Position numbers and translations under genes: made by a program. DNA of 64,000 bases from the NCBI GenBank assembly GCA_014762505.1, contig JABURS010000042.1, forward strand, positions 82,877-146,876, read 5' to 3'. Shown piece after piece: positions 30,947-41,077 of this stretch. Under the pieces are notes generated by a model. The model saw only the letters and a program-made list of their open reading frames with translations, did no database searches and was not told the origin of the DNA. Source of the stretch: Chromatiales bacterium (GTDB lineage Bacteria; Pseudomonadota; Gammaproteobacteria; SpSt-1174). The number at the start of each line of letters is the position of its first letter. The first letter of the stretch is position 1.

Positions 30947-32977
30947 TCAGCCGGCCACCTCCTCCGGGATGCCCAGGGCGTGGTGGCGGATGTGGCCGAT
31001 CTCGTCGCGCAGGCGGGCGGCCTCCTCGAACTCGAGGTTGCGGGCGTGCTCGTGCATCTGCCTTTCCAGCTGCTCGATCTGCTTCAGGGCCTCGGCCGGC
31101 TTGAGCTTGCCGTAGCGCAGCTCGGCCTCGGCCACCTTGGCGAAGCGCTTCGCGCTGGCCATCTGCCCGCCGGCATAGGCCCCTTCCATGATGTCGCGTA
31201 CCCGCTTCTCCACGCCCCTGGGGGTGATGCCGTGCTGTTCGTTGAAGGCGATCTGCTTCTCCCGGCGGCGCTCGGTCTCGCCGATGGCCCGCTCCATGGA
31301 GCCGGTGATCCTGTCCGCGTAGAGGATGGCCTTGCCGTGGAGGTTGCGCGCGGCGCGGCCGATGGTCTGGATCAGGGAGCGGTCGGAGCGCAGGAAGCCC
31401 TCCTTGTCGGCATCCAGGATCGCCACCAGCGAGACCTCGGGGATGTCCAGGCCCTCGCGCAGCAGGTTGATGCCGATGAGCACATCGAACTCGCCCAGGC
31501 GCAGGTCGCGGATGATCTCCACGCGCTCCACGGTGTCGATGTCCGAGTGCAGGTAGCGCACGCGCACGCCGTGCTCGATGAAGTAGTCGGTCAGGTCCTC
31601 GGCCATGCGCTTGGTCAGCGTGGTCACCAGCACGCGCTCGTCGCGCGCAGCGCGCTCGTTGATCTCCGACAGCAGGTCGTCGACCTGGCTGGTGACGGGC
31701 CGGATCTCGACGATCGGATCGACCAGGCCGGTAGGGCGCACCACCTGCTCCACCACCTGGTCGGCATGCGCCTGCTCGTAGGGGCCGGGGGTGGCGGAGA
31801 CGAAGATGGTCTGCGGCTGCAGGCGCTCGAATTCCTCGAACATCAGCGGCCGGTTGTCCAGCGCCGAAGGCAGGCGGAAGCCGTATTCGACCAGGTTCTC
31901 CTTGCGGGAGCGGTCGCCCTTGTACATGCCGCCCACCTGCGGGACGGTGACGTGGCTCTCGTCGATCACCATCAGGGCGTCCTTCGGCAGGTAATCGAGA
32001 AAACAGGGCGGCGGTTCGCCAGGGTTGCGGCCGGACAGGTAGCGCGAGTAGTTCTCGATGCCCGAACAGTAGCCCACCTCGACCAGCATCTCGATGTCGA
32101 AGCGCGTGCGCTCCTCCAGCCGCTGGGCCTCCACCAGCCGGTTCGCCTCGCGCAGCTCGGCCAGGCGCTCGCGCAGCTCCTCTTTTATGTGGTCGATGGC
32201 GCCGAGGATGGTCTCGCGCGGGGTGACGTAATGGGTCTTGGGGTAGATGGTCAGGCGCGGCACGCGGCGCAGGATCTCGCCGGTGAGCGGGTCGAAGTAG
32301 GACAGCTGCTCGATCTCGTCGTCGAACAGCTCGATGCGCACGGCCTCGGCATCGGACTCGGCCGGGTACACGTCGATCACCTCGCCGCGCGCCCGGTAGT
32401 TGCCGCGGGCGAGCTCCATGTCGTTGCGCGTGTACTGCAGCTCGGCCAGCCGGCGCAGCAGGGTACGCTGGTCGATGCGGTCGCCGCGATCCAGGTGCAG
32501 CATCATCTGCAGGTAGGCCCGCGGGTCGCCCAGGCCGTAGATGGCCGAGACGGTGGCCACGATCACCGTGTCGCGCCGCTCCAGCAGCGCCTTGGTGGCC
32601 GACAGGCGCATCTGCTCGATGTGCTCGTTGATCGAGGCGTCCTTCTCGATGAAGGTGTCGGAGGCCGGCACATAGGCCTCGGGCTGGTAGTAGTCGTAGT
32701 AGGAGACGAAGTACTCCACCGCGTTGTGCGGGAAGAACTCCTTCATCTCGCCATAGAGCTGGGCCGCCAGGGTCTTGTTCGGCGCCATGATGATGGTCGG
32801 GCGCTGCACCCGCTGGATGACATTGGCGATGGTGAAGGTCTTGCCCGAGCCCGTCACCCCGAGCAGGGTCTGGTACATGAGCCCGTCCTCGAGCCCCTCG
32901 CTGAGCTTGCGAATGGCCTCTGGCTGGTCGCCGGCGGGGGTGTACTGGGTTTCGAGATGGAACAGCTGTTCGGACAT
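30947..32977 (-). CDS. uvrB: UvrABC system protein B
   Basis: The damage-verifying helicase-like subunit of nucleotide excision repair; 676 residues as in the family. Walker A is [10 protein letters not shown], the beta-hairpin region that clamps DNA is [12 protein letters not shown], helicase motifs include [20 protein letters not shown], and the C-terminal UVR domain ([20 protein letters not shown]) contacts UvrC. It is divergent from the aminotransferase gene and has no obvious operon partner. Confidence 0.98.
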   Translation of the reverse strand: MSEQLFHLETQYTPAGDQPEAIRKLSEGLEDGLMYQTLLGVTGSGKTFTIANVIQRVQRPTIIMAPNKTLAAQLYGEMKEFFPHNAVEYFVSYYDYYQPEAYVPASDTFIEKDASINEHIEQMRLSATKALLERRDTVIVATVSAIYGLGDPRAYLQMMLHLDRGDRIDQRTLLRRLAELQYTRNDMELARGNYRARGEVIDVYPAESDAEAVRIELFDDEIEQLSYFDPLTGEILRRVPRLTIYPKTHYVTPRETILGAIDHIKEELRERLAELREANRLVEAQRLEERTRFDIEMLVEVGYCSGIENYSRYLSGRNPGEPPPCFLDYLPKDALMVIDESHVTVPQVGGMYKGDRSRKENLVEYGFRLPSALDNRPLMFEEFERLQPQTIFVSATPGPYEQAHADQVVEQVVRPTGLVDPIVEIRPVTSQVDDLLSEINERAARDERVLVTTLTKRMAEDLTDYFIEHGVRVRYLHSDIDTVERVEIIRDLRLGEFDVLIGINLLREGLDIPEVSLVAILDADKEGFLRSDRSLIQTIGRAARNLHGKAILYADRITGSMERAIGETERRREKQIAFNEQHGITPRGVEKRVRDIMEGAYAGGQMASAKRFAKVAEAELRYGKLKPAEALKQIEQLERQMHEHARNLEFEEAARLRDEIGHIRHHALGIPEEVAG

Positions 32978-33053
32978 TTCGGGCTTTCAGCGGGCAAATC
33001 GGCGGTGGCGCGGTCTTATCTGCAGCGGGAAGTTACAGTATCATTGAACGTTC

Positions 33054-34277
33054 ATGACCGCACACATCTTCACTGACGGAACCGCTCCTTTGGACATCAA
33101 ACTTTCGTCGCGCGTTCAACGCGTCAAGCCCTCCCCCACCCTCGCCGTCACCGCGTTGGCCGCCCAGCTGCGCGCCGAGGGCCGCGACATCATCGGCCTG
33201 GGCGCCGGGGAGCCCGATTTCGACACCCCGGAGCACATCAAGCAGGCCGCCATCGAGGCGATCCGCGCCGGCCAGACCAAGTACACGGCCGTGGACGGGA
33301 CCCCCGCGCTGAAGGACGCGATCATACGCAAGTTCCAGCGCGACAACGGGCTGGCCTATGCCCCGGACCAGATCCTGGTGTCCTGCGGCGGCAAGCAGAG
33401 CTTCTTCAACCTGGCCATGGCCCTGCTCGACCCGGGTGACGAGGTGATCATCCCCGCGCCCTACTGGGTCTCCTACCCGGACATGGTGCTGCTGGCCGAC
33501 GGCAAACCGGTGATCCTGCAGGCCGGCCAGGACCAGGGCTTCAAGCTCACCCCCGAGCAGCTGGAGGCGGCCATCACGCCGAAGACCCGCCTGCTGGTGC
33601 TCAACAGCCCCTCCAACCCCACCGGGGTGGCCTACAGCCGCGAGGAATTCGTCGCGCTGGGCGAGGTGCTGCGCCGCCATCCGGACATCCTCATCGCCAC
33701 CGACGACATGTACGAGCACATCCTGTTCGGCGGCGAGGCCTTCGTGAACATCGTCATGGCCTGCCCGGACCTGTACGAGCGCACCATCGTGCTCAACGGC
33801 GTATCCAAGGCCTATTCGATGACCGGCTGGCGCATCGGCTATGCCGGCGGCCCGAAGGCACTCATCGGCGCGATGAAGAAGATCCAGTCGCAGAGCACCT
33901 CCAACCCGACCTCGATCTCGCAGGCCGCCTCGGTGGCCGCGCTCGACGGTGACCAGGCCTGCGTGGGCGAGATGCTGACGGCCTTCGAACAGCGCCACCG
34001 CTTCGTGGTGGACAGCCTCAACGCCATCGACGGCATCGAGTGCCTGCCCTCGGACGGCACCTTCTACTCCTTCCCCAACGTGGAAGGCGTGATCGCGCGC
34101 ATGGACGGCATCAGCAACGACACCGAACTCGCCCAGCTGCTGCTGGAAAAGGTCGGCGTCGCACTGGTGCCGGGCTCCGCCTTCGGCACCGAGGGCCATC
34201 TGCGCCTGTCGTTCGCCACCAGCATGGAAAACCTGGAAAAGGCGCTGGCGCGCATCGCCCAGGCCGTCGCCGGCTGA
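33054..34277 (+). CDS. Pyridoxal-phosphate aspartate/prephenate-type aminotransferase
   Basis: A class I aminotransferase (subgroup Ib) of about 407 residues that should transfer amino groups between aspartate (or related acids) and 2-oxoglutarate. The PLP lysine is in NGVSKAYSMTGWRIGY, and NSPSNPTGVAYS and LRLSFATSMENLEKAL are family landmarks. The start is uncertain: the ATG at 33054 has no Shine-Dalgarno and lies ten bases after a TATCAT (33039-33044), whereas relatives usually begin at the MDIKLSSRVQ position, here a TTG at 33090. Divergent from uvrB. Confidence 0.9.
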   Translation: MTAHIFTDGTAPLDIKLSSRVQRVKPSPTLAVTALAAQLRAEGRDIIGLGAGEPDFDTPEHIKQAAIEAIRAGQTKYTAVDGTPALKDAIIRKFQRDNGLAYAPDQILVSCGGKQSFFNLAMALLDPGDEVIIPAPYWVSYPDMVLLADGKPVILQAGQDQGFKLTPEQLEAAITPKTRLLVLNSPSNPTGVAYSREEFVALGEVLRRHPDILIATDDMYEHILFGGEAFVNIVMACPDLYERTIVLNGVSKAYSMTGWRIGYAGGPKALIGAMKKIQSQSTSNPTSISQAASVAALDGDQACVGEMLTAFEQRHRFVVDSLNAIDGIECLPSDGTFYSFPNVEGVIARMDGISNDTELAQLLLEKVGVALVPGSAFGTEGHLRLSFATSMENLEKALARIAQAVAG

Positions 34278-34331
34278 ACCGGAATCGGAGTTGACCGCCC
34301 CCCCCAAAATCATTAGGATAGCGGCCTTTCT

Positions 34332-34407
34332 TCCCCGGTAGCTCAGTCGGTAGAGCGGGTGACTGTTAATCACTAGGTCGGCGGTTCGAGCCCGTCCCGG
34401 GGAGCCA
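34332..34407 (+). tRNA. tRNA-Asn (anticodon GTT)
   Basis: A 76-base cloverleaf with acceptor TCCCCGG/CCGGGGA, encoded CCA, and an anticodon loop CTGTTAA carrying GTT. The T arm has GGTTCGAGCCC. A terminator follows ten bases later. Confidence 0.97.
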
Positions 34408-34416
34408 TTTACGTTG

Positions 34417-34447
34417 AAGGCCCCGACAGCGATGTCGGGGCCTTTTT
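34417..34447 (+). terminator. Intrinsic terminator after tRNA-Asn
   Basis: AAGGCCCCGACA and TGTCGGGGCCTT form a stem followed by TTTTTC just downstream of tRNA-Asn. Confidence 0.9.
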
Positions 34448-34468
34448 CGTTTCTGACAGGCGATCTTT

Positions 34469-34574
34469 GCCACAGAGGCTACAGAGGTGGAGGGACTCAT
34501 CAGCAGCTTGCTCGTGAAACCGGCCTCTCAATCCTCCCCTCCCCGCGTATGTTTTCTCTGTGTCCTCTGTGGCA
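34469..34574. repeat. Palindromic intergenic element with CTCTGTG-type ends
   Basis: The left end GCCACAGAGGCTACAGAGG (34469-34487) and the right end CTCTGTGTCCTCTGTGGC (34556-34573) are inverted relatives, with TGCCACAGAGG/CCTCTGTGGCA matching perfectly over 11 bases. The right end resembles the single copy at 9661. The middle holds no ORF of note. It may be a small non-autonomous palindromic element between tRNA-Asn and fghA. Confidence 0.5.
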
Positions 34575-34635
34575 GCATTCGCCTAATTCGCATTCTTTGG
34601 CGACTCGGCAGCCGTCGCGGCTGCGGGCCTGTTTC

Positions 34636-35484
34636 TCAGTCAGCCAGGGCGGCGGCGTGCAGCGCGAGGTGTTCGCCGATGAAGCTGGCGATGAAGTGGT
34701 AGCTGTGGTCGTAGTCGGGCTGCATGCGCAGATCGAGCGCGACGCCGGCCCGGGCGCAGGCGGCCTCGAGATCCTGCGGGTACAGCTGTTCGGCCAGGAA
34801 CTCGTCGGCAGTCCCCTGATCGATGCGGATGGGCGGGGCCCCGGGGGCCAGCCGCGCACCGGCCTCCACCAGGCAGGTGGCGTCGTAGGCCTCCCACTGG
34901 CGGCGGTCATCGCCCAGGTAGGCACCGAAGCAGCCCTCGCCCCAGGGGCTGACCACCGGATGCGCGATCGGCGCGAAGGCCGACACGGAGCGGTAGCGCG
35001 ACGGATTGCGCAGCGCGACCACCAGCGCCCCGTGCCCGCCCATGGAGTGGCCGCAGACGGATCGCCGGTCGGTCATCAGGGGCAGCTCCCGCTCGATCAG
35101 TGCCGGCAGCTCTTCGACCACGTAGTCGTACATCCGGTAATGGCCCGCCCAGGGGGCCTGGGTGGCGTTGACGTAGAAGCCGGCGCCCTGGCCCAGGTCG
35201 TAGCGCTCGGGCACGTCGGGTACCCCGGCACCGCGCGGACTGGTATCCGGGAACACCAGCGCGATGCCGAGTTCGGCGGCATAGCGCTGCGCCCCGGCCT
35301 TGGTGCGCGCATTGTCGTCGGTGCAGGTGAGGCCCGACAGCCAGTACACGGCAGGCACCGGCCCCGCCTCTGCCGCCGGTGGCAGGTAGACCGAGAAGGT
35401 CATCGGGCAGGCGCAGGCGCTGGAGTCGTGGCGGTAGCGGTTGAGCCAGCCGCCGGACTCGCGTATCGATTCGATCAATTCCAT
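34636..35484 (-). CDS. fghA: S-formylglutathione hydrolase
   Basis: Hydrolyses S-formylglutathione to formate and glutathione, the second step of glutathione-dependent formaldehyde detoxification. The 282-residue alpha/beta hydrolase has the nucleophile elbow GHSMGGHGAL, the acid in the QGTADEFL region and the histidine in DHSYHF. The ATG at 35484 gives MELIES, the start seen in E. coli FrmB (277 residues). An ATG four codons earlier overlaps the adhC stop as TGATG and suggests coupling. It forms a unit with adhC. Confidence 0.95.
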   Translation of the reverse strand: MELIESIRESGGWLNRYRHDSSACACPMTFSVYLPPAAEAGPVPAVYWLSGLTCTDDNARTKAGAQRYAAELGIALVFPDTSPRGAGVPDVPERYDLGQGAGFYVNATQAPWAGHYRMYDYVVEELPALIERELPLMTDRRSVCGHSMGGHGALVVALRNPSRYRSVSAFAPIAHPVVSPWGEGCFGAYLGDDRRQWEAYDATCLVEAGARLAPGAPPIRIDQGTADEFLAEQLYPQDLEAACARAGVALDLRMQPDYDHSYHFIASFIGEHLALHAAALAD

Positions 35485-35495
35485 GCCGGCCCCCA

Positions 35496-36605
35496 TCAGA
35501 ACAGGATCACGGAACGAATGCTCTTGCCTTCGTGCATCAGGTCGAAGGCCGTGTTGATCTCTTCCAGCGGCATGGTATGCGTGACGAAGCGGTCCAGCTC
35601 GATGCGGCCGTTCATGTAGCTCTCCACGTAGCCCGGCAGCTCGGTACGCCCCTTCACGCCACCGAAGGCGCTGCCCTTCCAGGTGCGGCCGGTCACCAGC
35701 TGGAACGGACGGGTGCAGATCTCCTGCCCGGCGCCGGCGACGCCGATGATGGTGGACACCCCCCAGCCCATGTGGGCGCACTCCAGTGCATCGCGCATCA
35801 CCTGGGTGTTGCCGATGCACTCGAAGGAATAGTCCACCCCGCCGTTGGTCATCTCCTTGATCGCCTCGACCACGTTGCCATCGATGTCACGCGGGTTGAT
35901 GCAGTCGGTGGCCCCAAGCGAGCGGGCGAACTCGAACTTGTCGGGGTTGATGTCCACCCCGATGATGCGCCCGGCCTTTGCCATAACGGCGCCCTGGATC
36001 ACCGACAGGCCGATGCCACCCAGGCCAAACACCGCCACGGTGGACCCCGGCGTGACCTTGGCCGTGTTCAACACCGCACCGATGCCGGTGGTGACGCCGC
36101 AGCCGAGCAGGCAGACCTTGTCCAGCGGGGCCTTCGGGTCGATCTTCGCCAGCGCGATCTCGGGCACCACCGTGTACTCGGAAAAGGTCGAGCAGCCCAT
36201 GTAGTGGTAGATCGGCTTGCCCCCCACCGAGAAGCGGCGGGTGCGATCCGGCATGTAGCCGGTCCACACCGTTTCCGCGATGGACTGGCAGAGATTGGTC
36301 TTGTCGGAATGGCAATACTCGCAGACGCCGCATTCCGGGATGTACAGCGGAATCACGTGATCGCCCGGCTTGAGCCCCATCACGCCCCTGCCGCATTCGA
36401 CCACCTCGCAGCCACCCTCGTGGCCGAGGATGCAGGGAAAGGCGCCTTCCGGATCTTCGCCGGACAGGGTGAAGGCATCGGTGTGGCAAACGCCCGAGGC
36501 GTGCACCTTGAGGAGCACCTCGCCCTCCTTCGGCCCCTCGACGTCGACCTCTTCGATGACCAGCGGCTTTTTCGGCTCCCAGGCCACGGCGGCACGTGCT
36601 TTCAT
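35496..36605 (-). CDS. adhC: S-(hydroxymethyl)glutathione dehydrogenase (class III alcohol dehydrogenase)
   Basis: Oxidises S-hydroxymethylglutathione, formed from formaldehyde and glutathione, to S-formylglutathione with NAD. The 369-residue zinc enzyme has the catalytic zinc motif [12 protein letters not shown], the structural zinc cysteines in [15 protein letters not shown] and the NAD-binding [21 protein letters not shown] lies nine bases before the ATG. It is followed directly by fghA. It could equally be named frmA. A 160-base gap separates it from ycaO; I see no sure promoter there. Confidence 0.96.
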   Translation of the reverse strand: MKARAAVAWEPKKPLVIEEVDVEGPKEGEVLLKVHASGVCHTDAFTLSGEDPEGAFPCILGHEGGCEVVECGRGVMGLKPGDHVIPLYIPECGVCEYCHSDKTNLCQSIAETVWTGYMPDRTRRFSVGGKPIYHYMGCSTFSEYTVVPEIALAKIDPKAPLDKVCLLGCGVTTGIGAVLNTAKVTPGSTVAVFGLGGIGLSVIQGAVMAKAGRIIGVDINPDKFEFARSLGATDCINPRDIDGNVVEAIKEMTNGGVDYSFECIGNTQVMRDALECAHMGWGVSTIIGVAGAGQEICTRPFQLVTGRTWKGSAFGGVKGRTELPGYVESYMNGRIELDRFVTHTMPLEEINTAFDLMHEGKSIRSVILF

Positions 36606-36765
36606 TATGGTTCACTCCTCGGGGTTGTCTGTAGGGCCGGGGTGCCGGTGCAGCATTCACATCCCGTGTAAAAAACATGCAGTCAAGCATAGCCGGTTTC
36701 GACTGCCGGGGCCCGCACATGGCACCCGGCAAGTCCGGCGGCATTGCTGTCCCGTGATGCCTCGT

Positions 36766-38511
36766 CTACGCCCAGTGCGCCGCCTTCGCCCTGTGCAGCT
36801 TGGCATAGCCTTCGAGCAGGCGGCGATGACGCTCGAAGCCCGCAAGACCCAGCCCGGGGCTGTGCAGGCCGTCGAAGCGGGCGTCTCCTGCAACGAGCGC
36901 CCGGGCCCGCGCCATCATGGGTTCGCCATGAATCAGGTTCAGACCGCGGGCGTAGCGGTCGGCCTCGCGCTCCGGATCGAGCTCGAGATTCAGCAGGGCC
37001 TCGATGGCACGATAGAGGGCCGCTCGCTCCGCGGGCAGCTGGCCCAGCTGGATGCACCACTCCACCCACTCCAGGGCCTCCTCCTGCTCACCCAGGGCCA
37101 GGGCCAGCATGGCCTTGAGTTCACCGATGCGCAGGCTGGCCCAGGCCGTGCCCTGGTCCGGCGCCACGCCGATGAATTCGGCCACGCCCTGGAAATCGCT
37201 GTAGCCACCGGCCTCCAGCGTCTCCAGCAGGTCGCGCCAGGCCCCGGCGTCGAGATCCTGCAGCGAGAGGATGTTCTCGCGCAGACGCGCGCCCTCGTTG
37301 TTGTTGTTCCACACCAGTTCGTCCACCGGGTAGATCTCGGACATGCCGGGTACCAGGATGCGGCAGGCATACACGCCCAGGTGTTCGTAATCCATGATGT
37401 ACACGTCGCGGCCCAGCTCATGCACGATGTTGCACAGGTATTCGAACTCGCGGCCGGTGGAATCGTCGTGGTCCCAGTCGACGAAGGTGTGATCCGGCAC
37501 ATCGCCGAAGAAGTCGTAGGACACCAGCCCGCTGGAATCGATGAAGTGGGTCTCCAGGTTGTGATGGTCCGCCACCGCGGCGTTGTCGAAGGTGGGCGGC
37601 TGGAATACGTCGAGCTGGTCCAGCCCCCTGCCCTGCAGCAGTTCGGTGAGCGAGCGCTCCAGCGCCACCTCGAAGGCCGGGTGGGCACCGAAGGAGGCGA
37701 ACACCCCGCCATCGGCCGGGGTCACCAGGGTCACGTTCATCACCGGGAAACGACCGCCCAGCGAGGCATCGCAGACGCGCAGACGGAAACCGTGACCCGT
37801 GAGCTCGTCGATGGCGGCACGGATACGCGGATAGCGGTCGATCACGGCATCCGGCACCTCGGGCAGGCAGATGCCCTCGGCAAGGATGTGGTTCTTCACG
37901 TAGCGCTCGAAGACCTCGGACAGCCCCTGCACGCGGGCCTCGTGCTGCGTGTTACCGGCGGACATGCCGTTGCTCACGTAGAGGTTGCCGATCAGGCTCA
38001 CGGGAAACCACAGCGTCTCGCCGTCGCGCTGGCGCATGTAGGGCAACGCGCAGATGCCGCGCTCGAAATGGCCCGAGTTGGTGTCGTAGAGGTGGAAGGC
38101 ACGCAGCTCGCCATCCGGGTCGTAGTGATCCCAGAGCCCGGCATCCAGCAGACCCTCGGGCACCTCATCGCCGTTCACCGGAAACCAGCGCTCGTTCGGA
38201 TAGTGCACGAAGTCGTGCTGCGCGAAACTCTCGCCCAGGTAGAAGTCGGCAAAGAAGTAATTGCAGCTCAGACGCTCGAAGTATTCGCCCAGCGCACTGG
38301 CCAGGCAGGCCTTGGCCGAGGCCCCCTTGCCGTTGGTGAACATGAGACCACAGTCGCGGTCGCGGATATGCACCGAATAGACGTTGGCCACCGGGTTGAG
38401 CCAGGAGGCCTCTTCCACGTGGATGTCCAGGGCCTCGAGCTTCTTCGTCATGGACGCGATGCTGCTCTCGAGGTCCCGGTCCTTGCCCTTGATATAGGTA
38501 TGTTCGCTCAT
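36766..38511 (-). CDS. ycaO: YcaO-domain ATP-dependent protein (E. coli YcaO type)
   Basis: A 581-residue relative of E. coli YcaO (586 residues). YcaO enzymes use ATP to activate backbone amides; E. coli YcaO has been linked to beta-methylthiolation of ribosomal protein S12 via RimO, with the exact role unclear. The ATP/Mg-binding glutamates appear in ALGEYFERLS (E76, E79) and LSEVFERY (E199, E202), with NTQHEA just before. The C-terminal third (about 430-581) is helical and TPR-like. No precursor peptide or thiazole-cluster genes surround it, so it is unlikely to be a RiPP enzyme. Start MSEHTYIKGKD at 38511; the longer frame upstream lacks support. Confidence 0.88.
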   Translation of the reverse strand: MSEHTYIKGKDRDLESSIASMTKKLEALDIHVEEASWLNPVANVYSVHIRDRDCGLMFTNGKGASAKACLASALGEYFERLSCNYFFADFYLGESFAQHDFVHYPNERWFPVNGDEVPEGLLDAGLWDHYDPDGELRAFHLYDTNSGHFERGICALPYMRQRDGETLWFPVSLIGNLYVSNGMSAGNTQHEARVQGLSEVFERYVKNHILAEGICLPEVPDAVIDRYPRIRAAIDELTGHGFRLRVCDASLGGRFPVMNVTLVTPADGGVFASFGAHPAFEVALERSLTELLQGRGLDQLDVFQPPTFDNAAVADHHNLETHFIDSSGLVSYDFFGDVPDHTFVDWDHDDSTGREFEYLCNIVHELGRDVYIMDYEHLGVYACRILVPGMSEIYPVDELVWNNNNEGARLRENILSLQDLDAGAWRDLLETLEAGGYSDFQGVAEFIGVAPDQGTAWASLRIGELKAMLALALGEQEEALEWVEWCIQLGQLPAERAALYRAIEALLNLELDPEREADRYARGLNLIHGEPMMARARALVAGDARFDGLHSPGLGLAGFERHRRLLEGYAKLHRAKAAHWA

Positions 38512-38581
38512 GTCACTCGTCTGCAAATGAAAAGGCGGCACAGGCCACTGTACCGCCGGATACACGGAAGACTGGAGGCCA

Positions 38582-39466
38582 TCAACCGATGTGCAGGGAC
38601 TTCAGATAGGCGCGGAAGTCATCCGCCAGTTCGGGATGCGAAAGTGCATACTCGACATTGGCCTCGAGATAGCCGAGCTTGCTGCCACAGTCGTAGCGCT
38701 GCCCCTCGAACTGGCAGGCCATCACCTGCTCGTGTCCCAGCAGGCCGACGATGGCATCGGTCAGCTGGATCTCGTTGCCCGCGCCACGCCCCACCTGCGC
38801 GATCTCCCGGAAGATGCCCGGGGTGAGGATATAGCGGCCCACCGCGGAGATATTGGACGGCGCCTCCTCGGGACGGGGCTTTTCCACCATGCCCTCGACC
38901 TCCCAGAGCCGCTCGGCCACCGCCTTCGGCTTGATGACCCCGTATTTATGGGTCTCCTCGCGCGGCACCTCCTCGACGCCGAGCACCGAGGCACCGGTCT
39001 GTTCATACACCGCCATCATCTGCTGCAGCACGTTGGGGCTGCCATCGCCAGTCCTGATCAGGTCGTCGGCAAGGATGACCGCAAAGGGTTCGTCACCCAC
39101 CACCGGCTCGGCACAGCCCACCGCATGCCCCAGCCCCAGCGCCTCGGTCTGGCGGATGTACACGCAGGTGACGTGCTCGGGCACGATGTTGCGCACCACC
39201 CGGAGCATCTCGGTCTTGCCGCGCGCCTCCAGTTCCGCCTCCAGCTCGTAGGCCTTGTCGAAGTGGTCCGGGATGGAGCGCTTGTTGCGCCCGGTGATGA
39301 AGATCAGGTGCTCGATACCCGCGGCCACGGCCTCCTCGGCCGCATACTGGATCAGCGGCTTGTCCACCACGGGCAGCATTTCCTTGGGGTTGGCCTTGGT
39401 CGCCGGCAGGAAGCGCGTCCCCATGCCGGCCACCGGGAAGACGGCCTTGCGTATCCGCTGTGTCAT
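38582..39466 (-). CDS. galU: UTP-glucose-1-phosphate uridylyltransferase
   Basis: Makes UDP-glucose from UTP and glucose-1-phosphate for envelope polysaccharides. The 294-residue product has the nucleotidyltransferase signature [18 protein letters not shown] and the family segments [20 protein letters not shown] and [11 protein letters not shown]. The ATG at 39466 ([11 protein letters not shown]) is preceded by GGAG at suitable spacing; the frame upstream is spurious. It stands between ycaO and a terminator that isolates it from comEA. Confidence 0.95.
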   Translation of the reverse strand: MTQRIRKAVFPVAGMGTRFLPATKANPKEMLPVVDKPLIQYAAEEAVAAGIEHLIFITGRNKRSIPDHFDKAYELEAELEARGKTEMLRVVRNIVPEHVTCVYIRQTEALGLGHAVGCAEPVVGDEPFAVILADDLIRTGDGSPNVLQQMMAVYEQTGASVLGVEEVPREETHKYGVIKPKAVAERLWEVEGMVEKPRPEEAPSNISAVGRYILTPGIFREIAQVGRGAGNEIQLTDAIVGLLGHEQVMACQFEGQRYDCGSKLGYLEANVEYALSHPELADDFRAYLKSLHIG

Positions 39467-39484
39467 GCGTTCTCCAGTCCAACC

Positions 39485-39510
39485 AAAAAGGGGCGGCCAC
39501 GGGCCGCCCC
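39485..39510 (-). terminator. Intrinsic terminator downstream of comEA-like gene
   Basis: GGGGCGGCC (39490-39498) pairs with GGCCGCCCC (39502-39510), and on the minus strand the stem is followed by five Ts. It lies between the comEA-like gene and galU. Confidence 0.85.
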
Positions 39511-39539
39511 TCAAGTCTACAGTCGTAGCGTCTGGCCCC

Positions 39540-39809
39540 TTAGCGGGCGTCCTCGATGAGGATGTTATCGAGGTTTTGTTGCACCGTCTTTTCACCAATG
39601 CCCTTGACGGCGGTGAGCTCGTAGGGCGAGGTGAAGGGACCGTGCTGCTCCCGATGCGCCACGATGGCGGCGGCCTTCTGCGGCCCGATACCCTTCAGCT
39701 CGGCGGTGAGGGTATCGGCATCGGCCGTGTTGATGTTCACCGGGCCTGCAAGGGCGAAGACCGGCAGCAGCAACAGGGACAGTACGAACGACCTGATCAG
39801 GTGTTTCAT
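39540..39809 (-). CDS. ComEA-like helix-hairpin-helix DNA-binding protein
   Basis: An exported 89-residue protein. A signal peptide ([21 protein letters not shown], cut before GPV) is followed by a ComEA-type double helix-hairpin-helix: [20 protein letters not shown] and [12 protein letters not shown]. Such proteins bind DNA in the periplasm during natural transformation uptake, though many small homologues are untested. GGAGG lies eight bases before the ATG at 39809. No other competence genes are in the window. Confidence 0.92.
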   Translation of the reverse strand: MKHLIRSFVLSLLLLPVFALAGPVNINTADADTLTAELKGIGPQKAAAIVAHREQHGPFTSPYELTAVKGIGEKTVQQNLDNILIEDAR

Positions 39810-39934
39810 GGTTATAGCCTCCATATCCTATGGTCCTTGGCTTGTCGATTGGCGCCTTGCGGCGCCGTCTTCCATGTCACTCGTCCGTGACATCACCCGC
39901 GTAGCGGGCCTGTTGATCCTAGCACCCTGCCCCT

Positions 39935-40633
39935 TCAGGTCAAGCCATCCAGCTCCCGGTTGATGCCATCGAGTACCGCCTGGGGCTCCCCGGCACGGGT
40001 GATGGGGCGGCCGATCACCAGGTGGCTGGCCCCGGCACGCACGGCCGCGGCCGGCGTCATGACACGCTTCTGGTCACCCACCTCGGCACTGGCCGGACGT
40101 ATGCCCGGGGTGACCCTGAGGAAGGCATCGCCGTAACGGTCGCGCATGGCCGCCGCCTCCTGGGCGGAGCACACCACACCGTCCAGCCCCGCCGACTGCG
40201 TCAGCCCGGCGAGAAACAGGGCCTGCTCCGCCGGGCTGCGGTCGATACCCAGACCGGCGAGGTCCTCACGATCCATGGACGTGAGCACGGTCACGGCGAT
40301 CAGGTAAGGCCGCCGCTCGGCCCCCGCGATGGCCTCGCGTGCAGCCTGCATCATCGCCAGGCCACCGGAGGCATGAACGTTCATCATCCACACGCCCAGT
40401 CCCGCGGCCACCCGGCAGACCGAGGCCACGGTATTGGGTATGTCGTGAAATTTCAGATCGAGAAAGACGTCGAAGCCGCGCTGCACGAGCGTCTCGACCA
40501 GGGTGGGACCCGCCGCCACGTAGAGTTCGAAGCCGACCTTGAGACGGCAGGAAGCGGGATCGACCTTGTCGACAAAGGCCAGGGCCTCACCGGCGCTGGC
40601 AAAATCGAGCGCGACGATTACCTTGGATGACAT
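39935..40633 (-). CDS. pyrF: Orotidine 5'-phosphate decarboxylase
   Basis: Catalyses the last step of UMP synthesis. The 232-residue protein has the catalytic motif [12 protein letters not shown], the N-terminal VIVALDFAS strand and the phosphate-gripper [12 protein letters not shown] near the end. It lies downstream of lapA on the same strand; in E. coli lapB would be between them, but here the 92-base gap is empty. Confidence 0.96.
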   Translation of the reverse strand: MSSKVIVALDFASAGEALAFVDKVDPASCRLKVGFELYVAAGPTLVETLVQRGFDVFLDLKFHDIPNTVASVCRVAAGLGVWMMNVHASGGLAMMQAAREAIAGAERRPYLIAVTVLTSMDREDLAGLGIDRSPAEQALFLAGLTQSAGLDGVVCSAQEAAAMRDRYGDAFLRVTPGIRPASAEVGDQKRVMTPAAAVRAGASHLVIGRPITRAGEPQAVLDGINRELDGLT

Positions 40634-40725
40634 GTGTTAGGGCCTTTCGATTGAAGAGGGGATCGTTGATGAACGAGATCCGGGCATGGCATCACTGTGC
40701 CACCCCGGCAATCGCCAGCGACGGT

Positions 40726-41019
40726 TTATTCCGTATCCTTGCCCGGGATCTTGCGCAGCTCGACGATTTCCTGCTCGCTGCTGGCAAGCTGCTTGCGCAA
40801 CTTGCGCAGCTCGACACGCAACTGCAACGTCATGCCGATGCTGCCGAATACCCCCAGCAACGCCCCGACGATCAGGCTCAGGAAGATCAGCACCGACACC
40901 GGGATCGCTGCCTGGTAGAAATACACATCGATGGCGACGGTCTCGGTATTGAGTACCGTGAAAGCCATGACCACCAGCACCACCAGGACAAGCAGGAGAA
41001 AGGTCACCAGTCGCTTCAT
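40726..41019 (-). CDS. lapA: Lipopolysaccharide assembly protein A domain protein
   Basis: A 97-residue inner-membrane protein with two hydrophobic segments (LVTFLLLVLVVLVVMAF and AIPVSVLIFLSLIVGALLGV) followed by a cytoplasmic coiled-coil tail (LRVELRKLRKQLASSEQEIV). This is the LapA/DUF1049 layout. It sits after ihfB as in E. coli, where LapA works with LapB in LPS regulation. No lapB follows. Confidence 0.9.
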   Translation of the reverse strand: MKRLVTFLLLVLVVLVVMAFTVLNTETVAIDVYFYQAAIPVSVLIFLSLIVGALLGVFGSIGMTLQLRVELRKLRKQLASSEQEIVELRKIPGKDTE

Positions 41020-41077
41020 GCAACAGATCTGCCCATGTTTTGATATCAGGAGATGAACAAAGAAAAGGCGTGAATAA

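Noticed and set aside
40637-41023. 128-residue frame overlapping lapA
   Set aside because: Shifted frame of lapA on the same strand; lapA itself has the family sequence.
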